Source: JBBQUP01 sp038212305
GTDB lineage: Bacteria > Bacteroidota > Bacteroidia > Bacteroidales > Marinilabiliaceae
Direction: 5' to 3'
Assembly (NCBI GenBank): GCA_038212305.1
Contig: JBBQUP010000101.1
Coordinates: 1-11,498 of the forward strand
Length of the DNA stretch: 11,498 nt
Each line of letters opens with the position of its first letter. Position 1 is the stretch's first letter. The notes under the pieces are model-generated. The model was given only the letters and a program-made list of their open reading frames with translations, searched no databases and was not told the origin of the DNA. This document shows, piece after piece, positions 1 through 6,688 of this stretch. Position numbers and translations under genes: made by a program.

Positions 1-83
1 GTGTCAGAGTGATCATTCGGGTATCGCTTGGAAATATTGGTAGTAATAGTTGTCCCATGACCGCTAAGGTAAGGATTATTACT

Positions 84-527
84 TTACGGCAATTGTTCTG
101 TTAAATATTGATTATCAGGCATAGGTCTTGGATGTCTGATATTCATTTTCAACATAACATTATCCCATAAACTTTTGGCTATTGCCATAGCTTTTTCGAC
201 CTTCTCATTGGAAAGGTAAATGATCTCATTGGGATACCTGATTTCTACTGCATATCCTTATAATTCTTAAACTGCATCATAATAATTCACAAAATCGGAA
301 TCATTCTGAGTTATCAAATCAAGCAAGTAAATTAAATCATGTGTTAATCTAAATCCTGTGGACTGAAAAATCAAGTACGCTTTTAAGTACTTCTCAGCCG
401 CTTGTTGGCGATGAAAAGTAACGGGATCAAGGTATTCAGGAATATGCAAATAGGCAATCTTTGCCGTCCCCAGATCGTGGTCTCCCTTAATTATCCATTG
501 TTTTATTGGGTCAACTTGCTCGTTCAT
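84..527 (-). pseudogene. HEPN-domain protein (MNT-HEPN toxin-antitoxin partner), broken by two stop codons
   Basis: HEPN proteins of this small type pair with a minimal nucleotidyltransferase (MNT) in toxin-antitoxin or related modules; the HEPN partner is usually an RNase toxin. The ATG is at 527 and one reading frame runs to a TAA at 84-86, 147 codons in all, which is normal for the family. The first 86 residues look typical: a QQAAEKYLKAYL helix and an RLTHDL motif. Translation is cut by TAA at 267-269 and again by TAA at 258-260. Beyond these stops the same frame resumes with GYAVEIRYP, a conserved HEPN C-terminal motif, then a helix rich in K, E and A. Because the downstream part is still in frame and conserved, nonsense mutation is the simplest reading. 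The start overlaps the end of the MNT gene by 17 nt, as expected for a co-translated pair. An alternative is a functional 86-residue protein, but it would lack the YAVEIRYP helix. Confidence 0.8.
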
Positions 528-847
528 ATAAAGTCTTTCCCGTATTTAATACTTCGTATACGAAGCTGAACTTATTTCCCTTTGATTCATCTATTTCTTT
601 TGGTGTATAAACTATTAAATCAATAGGAATCATAGAACAATAGAGCATTTTTCGAACTTGTACGGTTCTTTGTGGTCTTGGTAAATCGCTGTCTTTAATC
701 ACAAATAGATCTAAGTCGCTATCATCTTTTGGATTTCCGTTGCATAGGAGTCAAAAAGAATAATTTTGTCAGGATTGTATCCAGTAGCTATTTTGTTAAC
801 TATTTCCGATATTTTATCCTTTCCAACTATTTCTTTTTTTTACTAAT
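511..847 (-). pseudogene. MNT-type nucleotidyltransferase (antitoxin), start lost and frameshifted
   Basis: Minimal nucleotidyltransferases carry the motif GSxxxG...DxD and in MNT-HEPN pairs modify the HEPN toxin. Here the N-terminal part (KDKISEIVNKIATGYNPDKIILF) and the C-terminal part (DDSDLDLFVIKDSDLPRP onward) lie in different frames. The break is at about 733-743, just after SYAT, and one missing base would restore YATGNPKDDSDLDL. Two other defects are visible. The catalytic GS glycine is GAC (DS, near 757). The expected start context reads ATT AGT (847-842) followed by eight A instead of six or nine, so no ATG, GTG or TTG is in frame at the right place. With the lesions repaired the length would be about 111 residues, normal for the family. 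The C-terminal 63 residues remain open from an internal ATG, but that piece lacks the first active-site half. It lies directly upstream of the broken HEPN gene and overlaps it. Confidence 0.8.
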
Positions 848-900
848 ATACAAAATTTTCAGGTCTGTCGGGTGGTGTCTTTTTTTTTGCTTGACTGTAG

Positions 901-950
901 CTTTTTTATCTTTTCATATCTTTATCTTCCTCTCTTCCCCTCTTCTTATC
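901..950. other. Pyrimidine-rich tract downstream of amt
   Basis: Forty-five of these 50 bases are C or T on the plus strand, and a run of nine T precedes the tract at 880-888. The tract begins immediately after the amt stop codon, so the amt message would carry a purine-rich 3' end. I see no convincing stem followed by a T run in the amt direction, so this is not called a terminator. Nothing else was found between 848 and 950. Confidence 0.4.
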
Positions 951-2189
951 TTATATCGCCCTAGCTACTTCGCCATGCATGTGGATATCTAATCCATGTT
1001 CTTGCATATCTTCGCTAACTCGAACTTTAATAAACTTGTTGATTACGTGTAACATTCCCCATGTAAAGGTACTAGCCCAAACAATGGCAAACAATAAGGC
1101 AACAACCTCTTTACCCATTAACGTCCATCCACCGCCATAAAACAAGCCATCTAATGCACCCGGATTAATGGCTTTTGAGGCAAATAGTCCCATGAATATG
1201 TTTCCAAAAACACCACCCATGCCATGAACACCCCATACATCAAGGGCATCATCCCATTTCATGTAGTTTTTAAACTCAACAGCCAAATAACAAACCACAC
1301 CAGCTAACATACCAATAAGAGCAGCTGATTCAACAGTAACATAACCCGATGCAGGAGTAATTGTTGCCAATCCAGCGACTGCACCTGTCATTAATCCAAT
1401 GAAGGTCGGTTTGCGCTTGCCAGTATTCCATTCAATAATTAACCAAGTAACAGCAGCAAACGATGCAGCAACATCGGTATTAATAAAAGCTGCAACAGTA
1501 ATATCATTAACATCTAATTCGCTTCCAGCATTAAAACCATACCAACCAAACCAAAGTAATGAAGTTCCAATGGCAACCAGAGGAATGTTATTGGGTTGAT
1601 GTTTAGGATTTACGCGTGTTCCAACATATATGGTAGCCACTAAAGCAGCAAAACCTGCGGTTGCATGAACCACAATACCTCCAGCAAAGTCGAGAACTCC
1701 CCATTCCTGAAGTAATCCACCACCCCAAATCATGTGAACAAATGGATAGTAAACAAATACTTGCCAAAAAATTAAAAAGAAAACATAGGATTTGAAAGAT
1801 ACTCGATTGATGAAAGCACCCGTAATAAGAGCCGGCGTTATTATAGCAAACATCATTTGATAGGCAAAAAACACATATTCAGGGAAACCTTTACCCGGCA
1901 TCATGGTTTTTGCAGTAATACCATGCAAAAAAGCTTTGTCGAAATTGCCAATGATACCCATGAAATCAGATCCATTGGCCATGGTTCCACTAAAACATAA
2001 TGAATACCCAAAGGAGTACCACAGAACAGTGGTTAAACACAACGATACAAAACTCTGTATCATGATGTTCAAAATGTTTTTCTTATCGCCTAATCCCCCA
2101 TAAAAAAACGCTAACCCTGGAGTCATAAGCATTACTAAACTGGTGGCCAAGATCATAAAGGTGGTCACCCCTTTGTCTAATACTTCCAT
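951..2189 (-). CDS. amt: Ammonium transporter (Amt/MEP/Rh family)
   Basis: An inner-membrane channel that takes up ammonium by deprotonation and NH3 conduction. The 412-residue product has the usual length and about 11 membrane segments. Numbered from the ATG at 2189, the visible hallmarks are TPGLAFFYGG (23-32), the FFAYQMMFA gate region (107-115), the HMIWGGG segment (152-158), DFAGGIVVHATAG with the first pore histidine near 175, and WGVHGMGG with the second near 322. The cytoplasmic tail RVSEDMQEHGLDIHMHGE matches the conserved tail that contacts PII proteins. I chose the ATG at 2189 over a TTG at 2222 because the family starts at this point and the TTG would lie in the apparent -7 box. 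No N-terminal signal peptide is evident, unlike many proteobacterial Amt proteins. No glnK lies next to it. The gene looks intact; its 3' neighbour is the decayed toxin-antitoxin pair. Confidence 0.96.
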   Translation of the reverse strand: MEVLDKGVTTFMILATSLVMLMTPGLAFFYGGLGDKKNILNIMIQSFVSLCLTTVLWYSFGYSLCFSGTMANGSDFMGIIGNFDKAFLHGITAKTMMPGKGFPEYVFFAYQMMFAIITPALITGAFINRVSFKSYVFFLIFWQVFVYYPFVHMIWGGGLLQEWGVLDFAGGIVVHATAGFAALVATIYVGTRVNPKHQPNNIPLVAIGTSLLWFGWYGFNAGSELDVNDITVAAFINTDVAASFAAVTWLIIEWNTGKRKPTFIGLMTGAVAGLATITPASGYVTVESAALIGMLAGVVCYLAVEFKNYMKWDDALDVWGVHGMGGVFGNIFMGLFASKAINPGALDGLFYGGGWTLMGKEVVALLFAIVWASTFTWGMLHVINKFIKVRVSEDMQEHGLDIHMHGEVARAI

Positions 2190-2219
2190 AAAATGATTCG
2201 TGTTTATAATTTTGCACCA

Positions 2220-2227
2220 CAAATGTA
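2220..2227 (-). promoter_or_regulatory. Candidate Bacteroidota -7 box for amt
   Basis: Read on the minus strand this is TACATTTG, a full match to the TAnnTTTG consensus of Bacteroidota sigma-ABfr promoters. It would place transcription start near 2213, with a leader of about 25 nt before the ATG at 2189. No convincing TTTG -33 box is seen at the usual spacing, so this rests on one element. Confidence 0.45.
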
Positions 2228-2255
2228 TTAAATATGATATTAGCCACCATTATTT

Positions 2256-2300
2256 AGGGGTATGAATTTTGTAATTTATCTTAATTCTTAATTACCCCCT
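2256..2300. repeat. Imperfect inverted repeat upstream of amt
   Basis: AGGGGTA at 2256-2262 and TACCCCCT at 2293-2300 are complementary apart from one extra C, and are separated by 30 nt of AT-rich sequence. They lie 29-73 bp upstream of the proposed amt -7 box. They could be an operator for a nitrogen regulator, or chance in AT-rich DNA; no regulator is known to me for this motif. Confidence 0.25.
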
Positions 2301-2442
2301 TTTAATCACCACCCATTTCAACAAATTCGAACTGTTATTTTACAATCTACCCATACTATTTCATAGGATTATTAAAAACATTTATAGCACTTGAAAACAA
2401 TAGAACTACTAAAAACAATAACTCAAGATTTAAATAAGACAA

Positions 2443-2485
2443 AAAACAAACACCCTTCTACCTATTTGTGGGGGGTGTTTGTTTT
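2443..2485 (-). terminator. Intrinsic terminator of the efflux operon
   Basis: A 13-bp perfect stem pairs 2443-2455 with 2473-2485 (AAACAAACACCC against GGGTGTTTGTTT as core), with a 17-nt loop. On the minus strand the stem runs into six T. It begins about 50 nt after the stop codon of the RND pump gene, so it closes the tolC-like/hlyD-like/RND transcript before amt. The plus-strand side also ends in TTTT, so it may work in both directions. Confidence 0.85.
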
Positions 2486-2489
2486 ATTT

Positions 2490-2509
2490 GATGAAAATTT
2501 GGTTTCATC
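2490..2509. repeat. Small hairpin between terminator and dispersed repeat
   Basis: GATGAAA at 2490-2496 and TTTCATC at 2503-2509 form a 7-bp stem with a 6-nt loop. It lies between the terminator and the palindromic repeat in the 3' untranslated part of the efflux message. It may protect the RNA end; no specific role is shown. Confidence 0.4.
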
Positions 2510-2510
2510 C

Positions 2511-2538
2511 GTAGAGACGCGATGCATCACTTCTCTAC
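2511..2538. repeat. Palindromic dispersed repeat, copy 1
   Basis: The 28-nt palindrome has a left arm GTAGAGACGCG, the self-complementary centre ATGCAT and a right arm CACTTCTCTAC, with 9 of 11 arm positions pairing. The segment 2511-2527 is the exact reverse complement of 8148-8164, a second locus beyond the other end of the efflux operon. It overlaps the last codons of the RND pump gene: the pump's TAG stop (2537-2535) lies inside the repeat arm. This is REP-like in form; no matching transposase is present in the window. Confidence 0.8.
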
Positions 2539-5500
2539 ATTTCCGATTTTTTCAACAACAGGATAATTAAACTGGGCAAAACGATTAAAAGCAATGGCAA
2601 TGCTAGAATAAAACCACCGATAACTGCAATGGCAAGAGGTTGGTGCATTTGTGCTCCAGTGCCAATTCCAAAAGCCAATGGCATTAAGGCCACTATGGCA
2701 CACGAGGCCGTCATTAATTTGGGACGAAGCCTTGCCGAAATGGCGAAAGTAAGCGCTTTGTTCATCGACGATTTTTTTAGTTCGGTTAAGAATTGCTGAA
2801 TGGTGAAGATGGAGTTTTCGCCAATGATACCAACAATCATAATTAGACCAGTATAACTACCCACATTTAAAGGTGTATTGGTAATGAATAGTGCAATGAT
2901 ACCTCCAGCAATTCCCAACGAACTAATGAAAATAACAATTAGCGACAGCTTGAAGTTTTTAAACATAAACAACACCACCGAAAAAACCAACAATGCTCCA
3001 GCTAGTAAGATTTTGAGCAGTTCGGAGAACGACTGCTGCTGTTCGGCATATGAGCCGCCATATACAATTTGATATGAAGGAGGCAATGAAATACGAGCCA
3101 GTTTTTGCTTAACATCCGTCATTACGCTTCCCAAATCGCGATTGTTTAACCGCGCAGTCACCACACTCATGGATTGTAGATTCTCGCGCTCAATTTCGGA
3201 GACACCACTCTCAATTTTAAAGTCGGCAAAATACAACAATGGCAAATAGTCGCCTGCTGATGTGCCTATCTGAACCTCTTTCAGCCGCTCAATTGGTGTT
3301 TTATTGTTCATGGGGAAAATCATCCGAATATCGGTTAATTGCTCTTTTTCGGGAATAGTTCCTGCCTGAATACCTTCGATATAGGTGTTAATTTGAAACT
3401 GTAAGTCCGAAGGACTCAAGCCAAATTGTTTTAATTTGTCCTCCTTGGGGAATATTTTGAGCATGGGGCCTGCAATAACAATACCGTCGAACACATCAGC
3501 TGTTCCATCAACAGTTGATAGAGAATCGGCAATTTGCATGGAAAGGGCTTTTAGCTTTTCATGATCATCACCAAAAACCTTTATTTCTATGGGTTGAGCA
3601 CTAGCCATTAAATCGCCTAGAATATCCCCAACCACTTGTCCAAAATCGATCTCCAAAGCTGGCAAGGCGCTTTCGATGCGCTGCCGAATATCGTCTGACA
3701 CCTCTTCTGTGGTTTTTTTGCGACTTGTTTTTAGCTCAATTAAATAATCGCCACGATTGGGTTCGGTAATAAAAAAGCCCATTTGCGTACCAGTACGCCG
3801 CGAGTAGTTATTCACTTCGGGCGTATTTTCAATAATGGCATCCACTTTGTTGAGCATGCGATCTGTCTCTTCGAGCGACGTGCCAGGAGGCGAATTGTAA
3901 TCCATCACAATAGAGCCCTCATCCATTTCGGGTAAAAAACCAGTTGGTAATTGTGGTAGAATGGTGTAAATGCTCGCCATCAGCAACACAACAAAAACTA
4001 AACTAATATAAGGCCTCGACAAAAAAAGATTAATCCAGTTATTAGAAGCGTGATGAGCTTCGACAACCATTTTTTCGAGTGGTTTATTTCGAGAGAAGAG
4101 TAAGTACAAAACAGGCAATCCCAACCAAGTCACAACAAAAGAGCAGACAAGCGTGATGATCATCGTCTCGGTCAAAATATGAAAGTAAGCACCAGCAATG
4201 CCAGTCATCAACTCAAAAGGAATGAGAATAACAATGGTGCTGAGCGACGAGCTGACCATGGATGGAAACAAAAACTGAATGGCCTTACCGATTAGTTCCT
4301 TGGGTTTACGGTCGGGAAACTCCTCGTGGGTACGATGAATTTGCTCCACCACAATAATGGCATCGTCGATAATAAGTCCGATAGCAGCAGCAATGGCTCC
4401 AATGGTCATAATATTAAAATCGAAACCAATGGCATGCATAATAATAAAGGTCAACGCCAGCGTTAACGGAATGGTAATGAGCAACACCGCACTGGCTTTG
4501 AAAGAGCGTAAAAACACAATGACCACCACAATGGATAGCACCAATCCAATCAATAATACATCAATAATGCTTTGGATGCTACGACTTACAAATTCAGCCT
4601 GATCGTAATACGATTTTAGCTCCACGCCCTGTGGTAATAAGGCATTCAACTCCTGTACTTTTTGATCTACTTGAGATGAGACATCAATTAAATTACTTTT
4701 AGGTTGTTTTAATACAGCCACTAAAGGCACGTTATTACCATCGGCCTTAATTTTTATGTATTCGTTTCGTTCCGAAATCTCAACCGTTGCAATGTCCGAA
4801 AGATGAATTTGCCGCAACGAATTGCTAAATAAAACCAGGTTTTCGAGCTCGTGTTTATTTTTTATAGTGGCATCGGTTACGGTTAAATACAACCGGTTGT
4901 AATCGATGGTGTAACCCGTCGATTGAATAAAATCGGTTTGCTGAAGCGCATCATAAACCGCTTTGACTCCCAATTTTAACAGACTTAATTTTTGCTGATC
5001 CAAAACAATGCGATACTCCTTTTCCTTACCCCCAATAATATCGACTGAAGCAACCCCTTCAATACGTGACAAGTAAGGCTTTACCACATATTCGGCAATC
5101 ATTTTAAGCTCCACCTGATTTTTCGTGGACGATTGCAGCGAATACCCCATTACCGGTAAAATGGAAGGGTTCATTTTTTCGACTGTAATTTGCACGTCAG
5201 CAGGCAAACTGCCTTTTATCTGATTAATTTGCGATTCAACCCGTTGTTTATCTAAATCAATATCCGAATTCCATTCCATAAAAGCTGAAATCTCGCAACT
5301 TCCCATGCTGGTAGTACTGCGAATAAGCTTTAAATTCTCAACCCGTTTAATGGCATTTTCGAGCGGTTTGGTAATGGTAACCATCATCTTATCAACAGGT
5401 TGCTCTCCACTCTCAGCAATTATTTTTATTTTAGGAAAGGTGACATCAGGGAATAACGATGTTTTTATATTTTGATAAGAATAAATCCCACCCATAAAAA

Positions 5501-5555
5501 TGAGCAATAACACAACTGTGATAGGACTTTTATAACGAACAAATATTTTTTTCAT
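2535..5555 (-). CDS. RND-family efflux pump, inner-membrane permease
   Basis: The proton-driven inner-membrane component of a tripartite exporter. At 1006 residues it has the usual length and the doubled RND plan: a first helix at 10-30, a large periplasmic part (about 35-330), helices 330-490, a second helix at about 515-535, a second periplasmic part (540-840) and helices 845-1000. TM4 reads GLIIDDAIIVVEQ with the paired acidic residues D397 and D398, typical of the AcrB-like HAE1 branch. TM10 reads GIIGENSIFTIQQF, with E913 where AcrB has its key lysine, more like the metal-pump (CusA) branch. RLRPKLMTA and QPLAIAVIGGF near the C-terminus are standard. The substrate therefore cannot be assigned; organic compounds or metals are both possible. 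It is the last gene of the operon and lies 204 bp after the adaptor, with tandem repeats in the gap and no clear Shine-Dalgarno sequence. Confidence 0.95.
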   Translation of the reverse strand: MKKIFVRYKSPITVVLLLIFMGGIYSYQNIKTSLFPDVTFPKIKIIAESGEQPVDKMMVTITKPLENAIKRVENLKLIRSTTSMGSCEISAFMEWNSDIDLDKQRVESQINQIKGSLPADVQITVEKMNPSILPVMGYSLQSSTKNQVELKMIAEYVVKPYLSRIEGVASVDIIGGKEKEYRIVLDQQKLSLLKLGVKAVYDALQQTDFIQSTGYTIDYNRLYLTVTDATIKNKHELENLVLFSNSLRQIHLSDIATVEISERNEYIKIKADGNNVPLVAVLKQPKSNLIDVSSQVDQKVQELNALLPQGVELKSYYDQAEFVSRSIQSIIDVLLIGLVLSIVVVIVFLRSFKASAVLLITIPLTLALTFIIMHAIGFDFNIMTIGAIAAAIGLIIDDAIIVVEQIHRTHEEFPDRKPKELIGKAIQFLFPSMVSSSLSTIVILIPFELMTGIAGAYFHILTETMIITLVCSFVVTWLGLPVLYLLFSRNKPLEKMVVEAHHASNNWINLFLSRPYISLVFVVLLMASIYTILPQLPTGFLPEMDEGSIVMDYNSPPGTSLEETDRMLNKVDAIIENTPEVNNYSRRTGTQMGFFITEPNRGDYLIELKTSRKKTTEEVSDDIRQRIESALPALEIDFGQVVGDILGDLMASAQPIEIKVFGDDHEKLKALSMQIADSLSTVDGTADVFDGIVIAGPMLKIFPKEDKLKQFGLSPSDLQFQINTYIEGIQAGTIPEKEQLTDIRMIFPMNNKTPIERLKEVQIGTSAGDYLPLLYFADFKIESGVSEIERENLQSMSVVTARLNNRDLGSVMTDVKQKLARISLPPSYQIVYGGSYAEQQQSFSELLKILLAGALLVFSVVLFMFKNFKLSLIVIFISSLGIAGGIIALFITNTPLNVGSYTGLIMIVGIIGENSIFTIQQFLTELKKSSMNKALTFAISARLRPKLMTASCAIVALMPLAFGIGTGAQMHQPLAIAVIGGFILALPLLLIVLPSLIILLLKKSEM

Positions 5556-5586
5556 GGCTTAAGTATCAAGAGTTTGAAGTTGAGAG

Positions 5587-5618
5587 TTTAGGGTTTAGGG
5601 TTTAGGGTTTAGGGTTTA
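5587..5618. repeat. Telomere-like heptamer array (TTTAGGG, 4.6 copies)
   Basis: Four exact TTTAGGG units (5587-5614) plus TTTA form a perfect short array. It is preceded by degenerate related units (GAGTTTGAAGTTGAGAG) at 5570-5586. In the pump message it reads as AAACCCT repeats ending 32 nt before the ATG of the RND gene, so it lies in the mRNA leader. The unit equals the plant telomere repeat, but nothing else suggests a telomere: coding genes lie close on both sides. Confidence 0.95.
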
Positions 5619-5659
5619 ATAAAGTTTAATATTTTATCATAATCTTGTGTCTTGTATCT

Positions 5660-5747
5660 CATTAGCACATTAGCACATTAACCCATTAGCACATTATCCT
5701 ATTAGCACATTAGCACATTAGCACATTATCCCATTAGCACATTATCT
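5660..5747. repeat. Tandem array of eleven 8-bp units in the efflux operon
   Basis: The 88 bp divide exactly into eleven octamers. Seven are CATTAGCA (one starts with T) and four are CATTATCC, CATTAACC or CATTATCT variants, with the CATTAnCn variants scattered among the CATTAGCA units. The array lies between the stop codon of the adaptor gene (12 nt away) and the RND gene (104 nt upstream of its ATG). An 8-bp period does not preserve a reading frame, and no ORF uses it. Copy number could change by slippage and alter spacing or RNA structure ahead of the pump gene. It is not a CRISPR array because there are no spacers. Confidence 0.95.
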
Positions 5748-5759
5748 ACAGTCTTATAA

Positions 5760-6677
5760 CTATTCTTCAACTACTTTCACCAAACTACTATCGGGCAACC
5801 CGTAACCACCTTCACTTATTACTAAGTCGTCAACAGAAAGTTTAGGCGACAGGATTTCCACCACGCTATCGTTCTCAATGCCTTTCTCCACAGGAATATG
5901 GATGGCTAAAGTATCATTAACCAATTTCATAATCCAAAACTCTGTTTGTGTTTCGTTAGCTAAAATGCTTGCTTTAGGCAGAAGAAACGCTTTAACATGC
6001 TTATATTTAATAAAATATACACTTACATGTAAGTTTTCGGGCAGTAAACTGCTTGTTATTGGTTTAATGAGAACTTGTTGAGTTTGAGATACATCATCCA
6101 TCAATGGTAAAATCTTTAAAATAGCGCCACTAACAATGGTGTTATCAGGTAAATATAATGAACACTCCCCTCCTAGCTTAACTAGATTCATGTATTGATA
6201 TGGTACATTAACTTGTACCATCATGCTATTAATATCAATAAGGGTACAGAGCGATCCGCCCTCGGTAATATATGCCCCAGGCTGATTATCGGCCAAATTA
6301 CTGACAACCCCATTGGCATGTGAAACCACTTTAATGTTAGATAAATTTGCAAGCAATCCACTTGCAATTGCCAATGCCTTTTGTTCCTTGGTTTGAATTT
6401 CGAAAAGCACGTCATCTTTTTTCACTCTGTCGCCCAATCGAACATTGATTTTCAACAAATAGCCATTAATTGGTGCTACGATGCTGTTTTTATTAAGTAT
6501 TAAAGTTGACCCATTTAAAGCAACATTACTTTCGATGTTTCCCATGGTAACACGACTGGTTTTCACACTCACTTTAGGATTCGAATTGTCCTGATTATCG
6601 GCTGGCTTCGTTTCGGCACACGAAAAAAACAGACATAAAGCCGATGTAATTAAAATAATATGGATATGCTTATTCAT
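5760..6677 (-). CDS. Periplasmic adaptor (membrane fusion) lipoprotein of the RND pump
   Basis: Links the inner-membrane pump to the outer-membrane channel. The 305-residue product starts with a lipoprotein signal (hydrophobic 7-18, lipobox ending FFSC, Cys20), so it is probably anchored in the inner membrane by lipid. The lipoyl domain is split: the first half is IVAPINGYLLKINVRLGD (66-83) and the second SHANGVVSNLADNQPGAYI (119-137). A beta-barrel (about 150-215) and a membrane-proximal domain follow. Only about 20 residues (95-115) separate the lipoyl halves, so the long helical hairpin that usually touches the outer-membrane channel is nearly absent. This explains a length shorter than the usual 350-400. 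It starts 11 bp after the outer-membrane factor gene and is surely co-transcribed with it. It belongs to the HlyD_D23/CusB-like adaptor superfamily; the exact subfamily is not certain. Confidence 0.9.
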   Translation of the reverse strand: MNKHIHIILITSALCLFFSCAETKPADNQDNSNPKVSVKTSRVTMGNIESNVALNGSTLILNKNSIVAPINGYLLKINVRLGDRVKKDDVLFEIQTKEQKALAIASGLLANLSNIKVVSHANGVVSNLADNQPGAYITEGGSLCTLIDINSMMVQVNVPYQYMNLVKLGGECSLYLPDNTIVSGAILKILPLMDDVSQTQQVLIKPITSSLLPENLHVSVYFIKYKHVKAFLLPKASILANETQTEFWIMKLVNDTLAIHIPVEKGIENDSVVEILSPKLSVDDLVISEGGYGLPDSSLVKVVEE

Positions 6678-6688
6678 TGATAATTAAT

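Larger units (their letters stand above)
2190..2534. other. 345-bp intergenic region between the efflux operon and amt
   Basis: This stretch has no gene. From the amt side it holds the amt leader and -7 box, an inverted repeat AGGGGTA (2256-2262) / TACCCCCT (2293-2300), about 140 bp of AT-rich DNA with nothing recognisable (2301-2442), and the hairpins at 2443-2538. All nearby genes are on the minus strand, so this region must both end the efflux message and start the amt message. Confidence 0.7.

Noticed and set aside
880..910. Plus-strand terminator (GCTTGACTGTAGC followed by T6)
   Set aside because: The stem is only 3-4 bp and there is no plus-strand gene to terminate.
729..992. 87-residue plus-strand open frame rich in F, S and Y
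   Set aside because: It overlaps the nucleotidyltransferase relic and amt end, and reflects the T-rich pyrimidine tract rather than a protein.
2190..2222. TTG start for amt at 2222 adding 11 residues
   Set aside because: The added residues do not fit the family start, and the codon overlaps a good -7 box match; the ATG at 2189 is better.
5587..5618. Telomere or chromosome end
   Set aside because: The array is 32 bp long and sits inside an operon with intact genes on both sides.
5660..5747. CRISPR-like array
   Set aside because: Units are 8 bp, contiguous and without spacers, and there are no cas genes; it is a plain tandem repeat.
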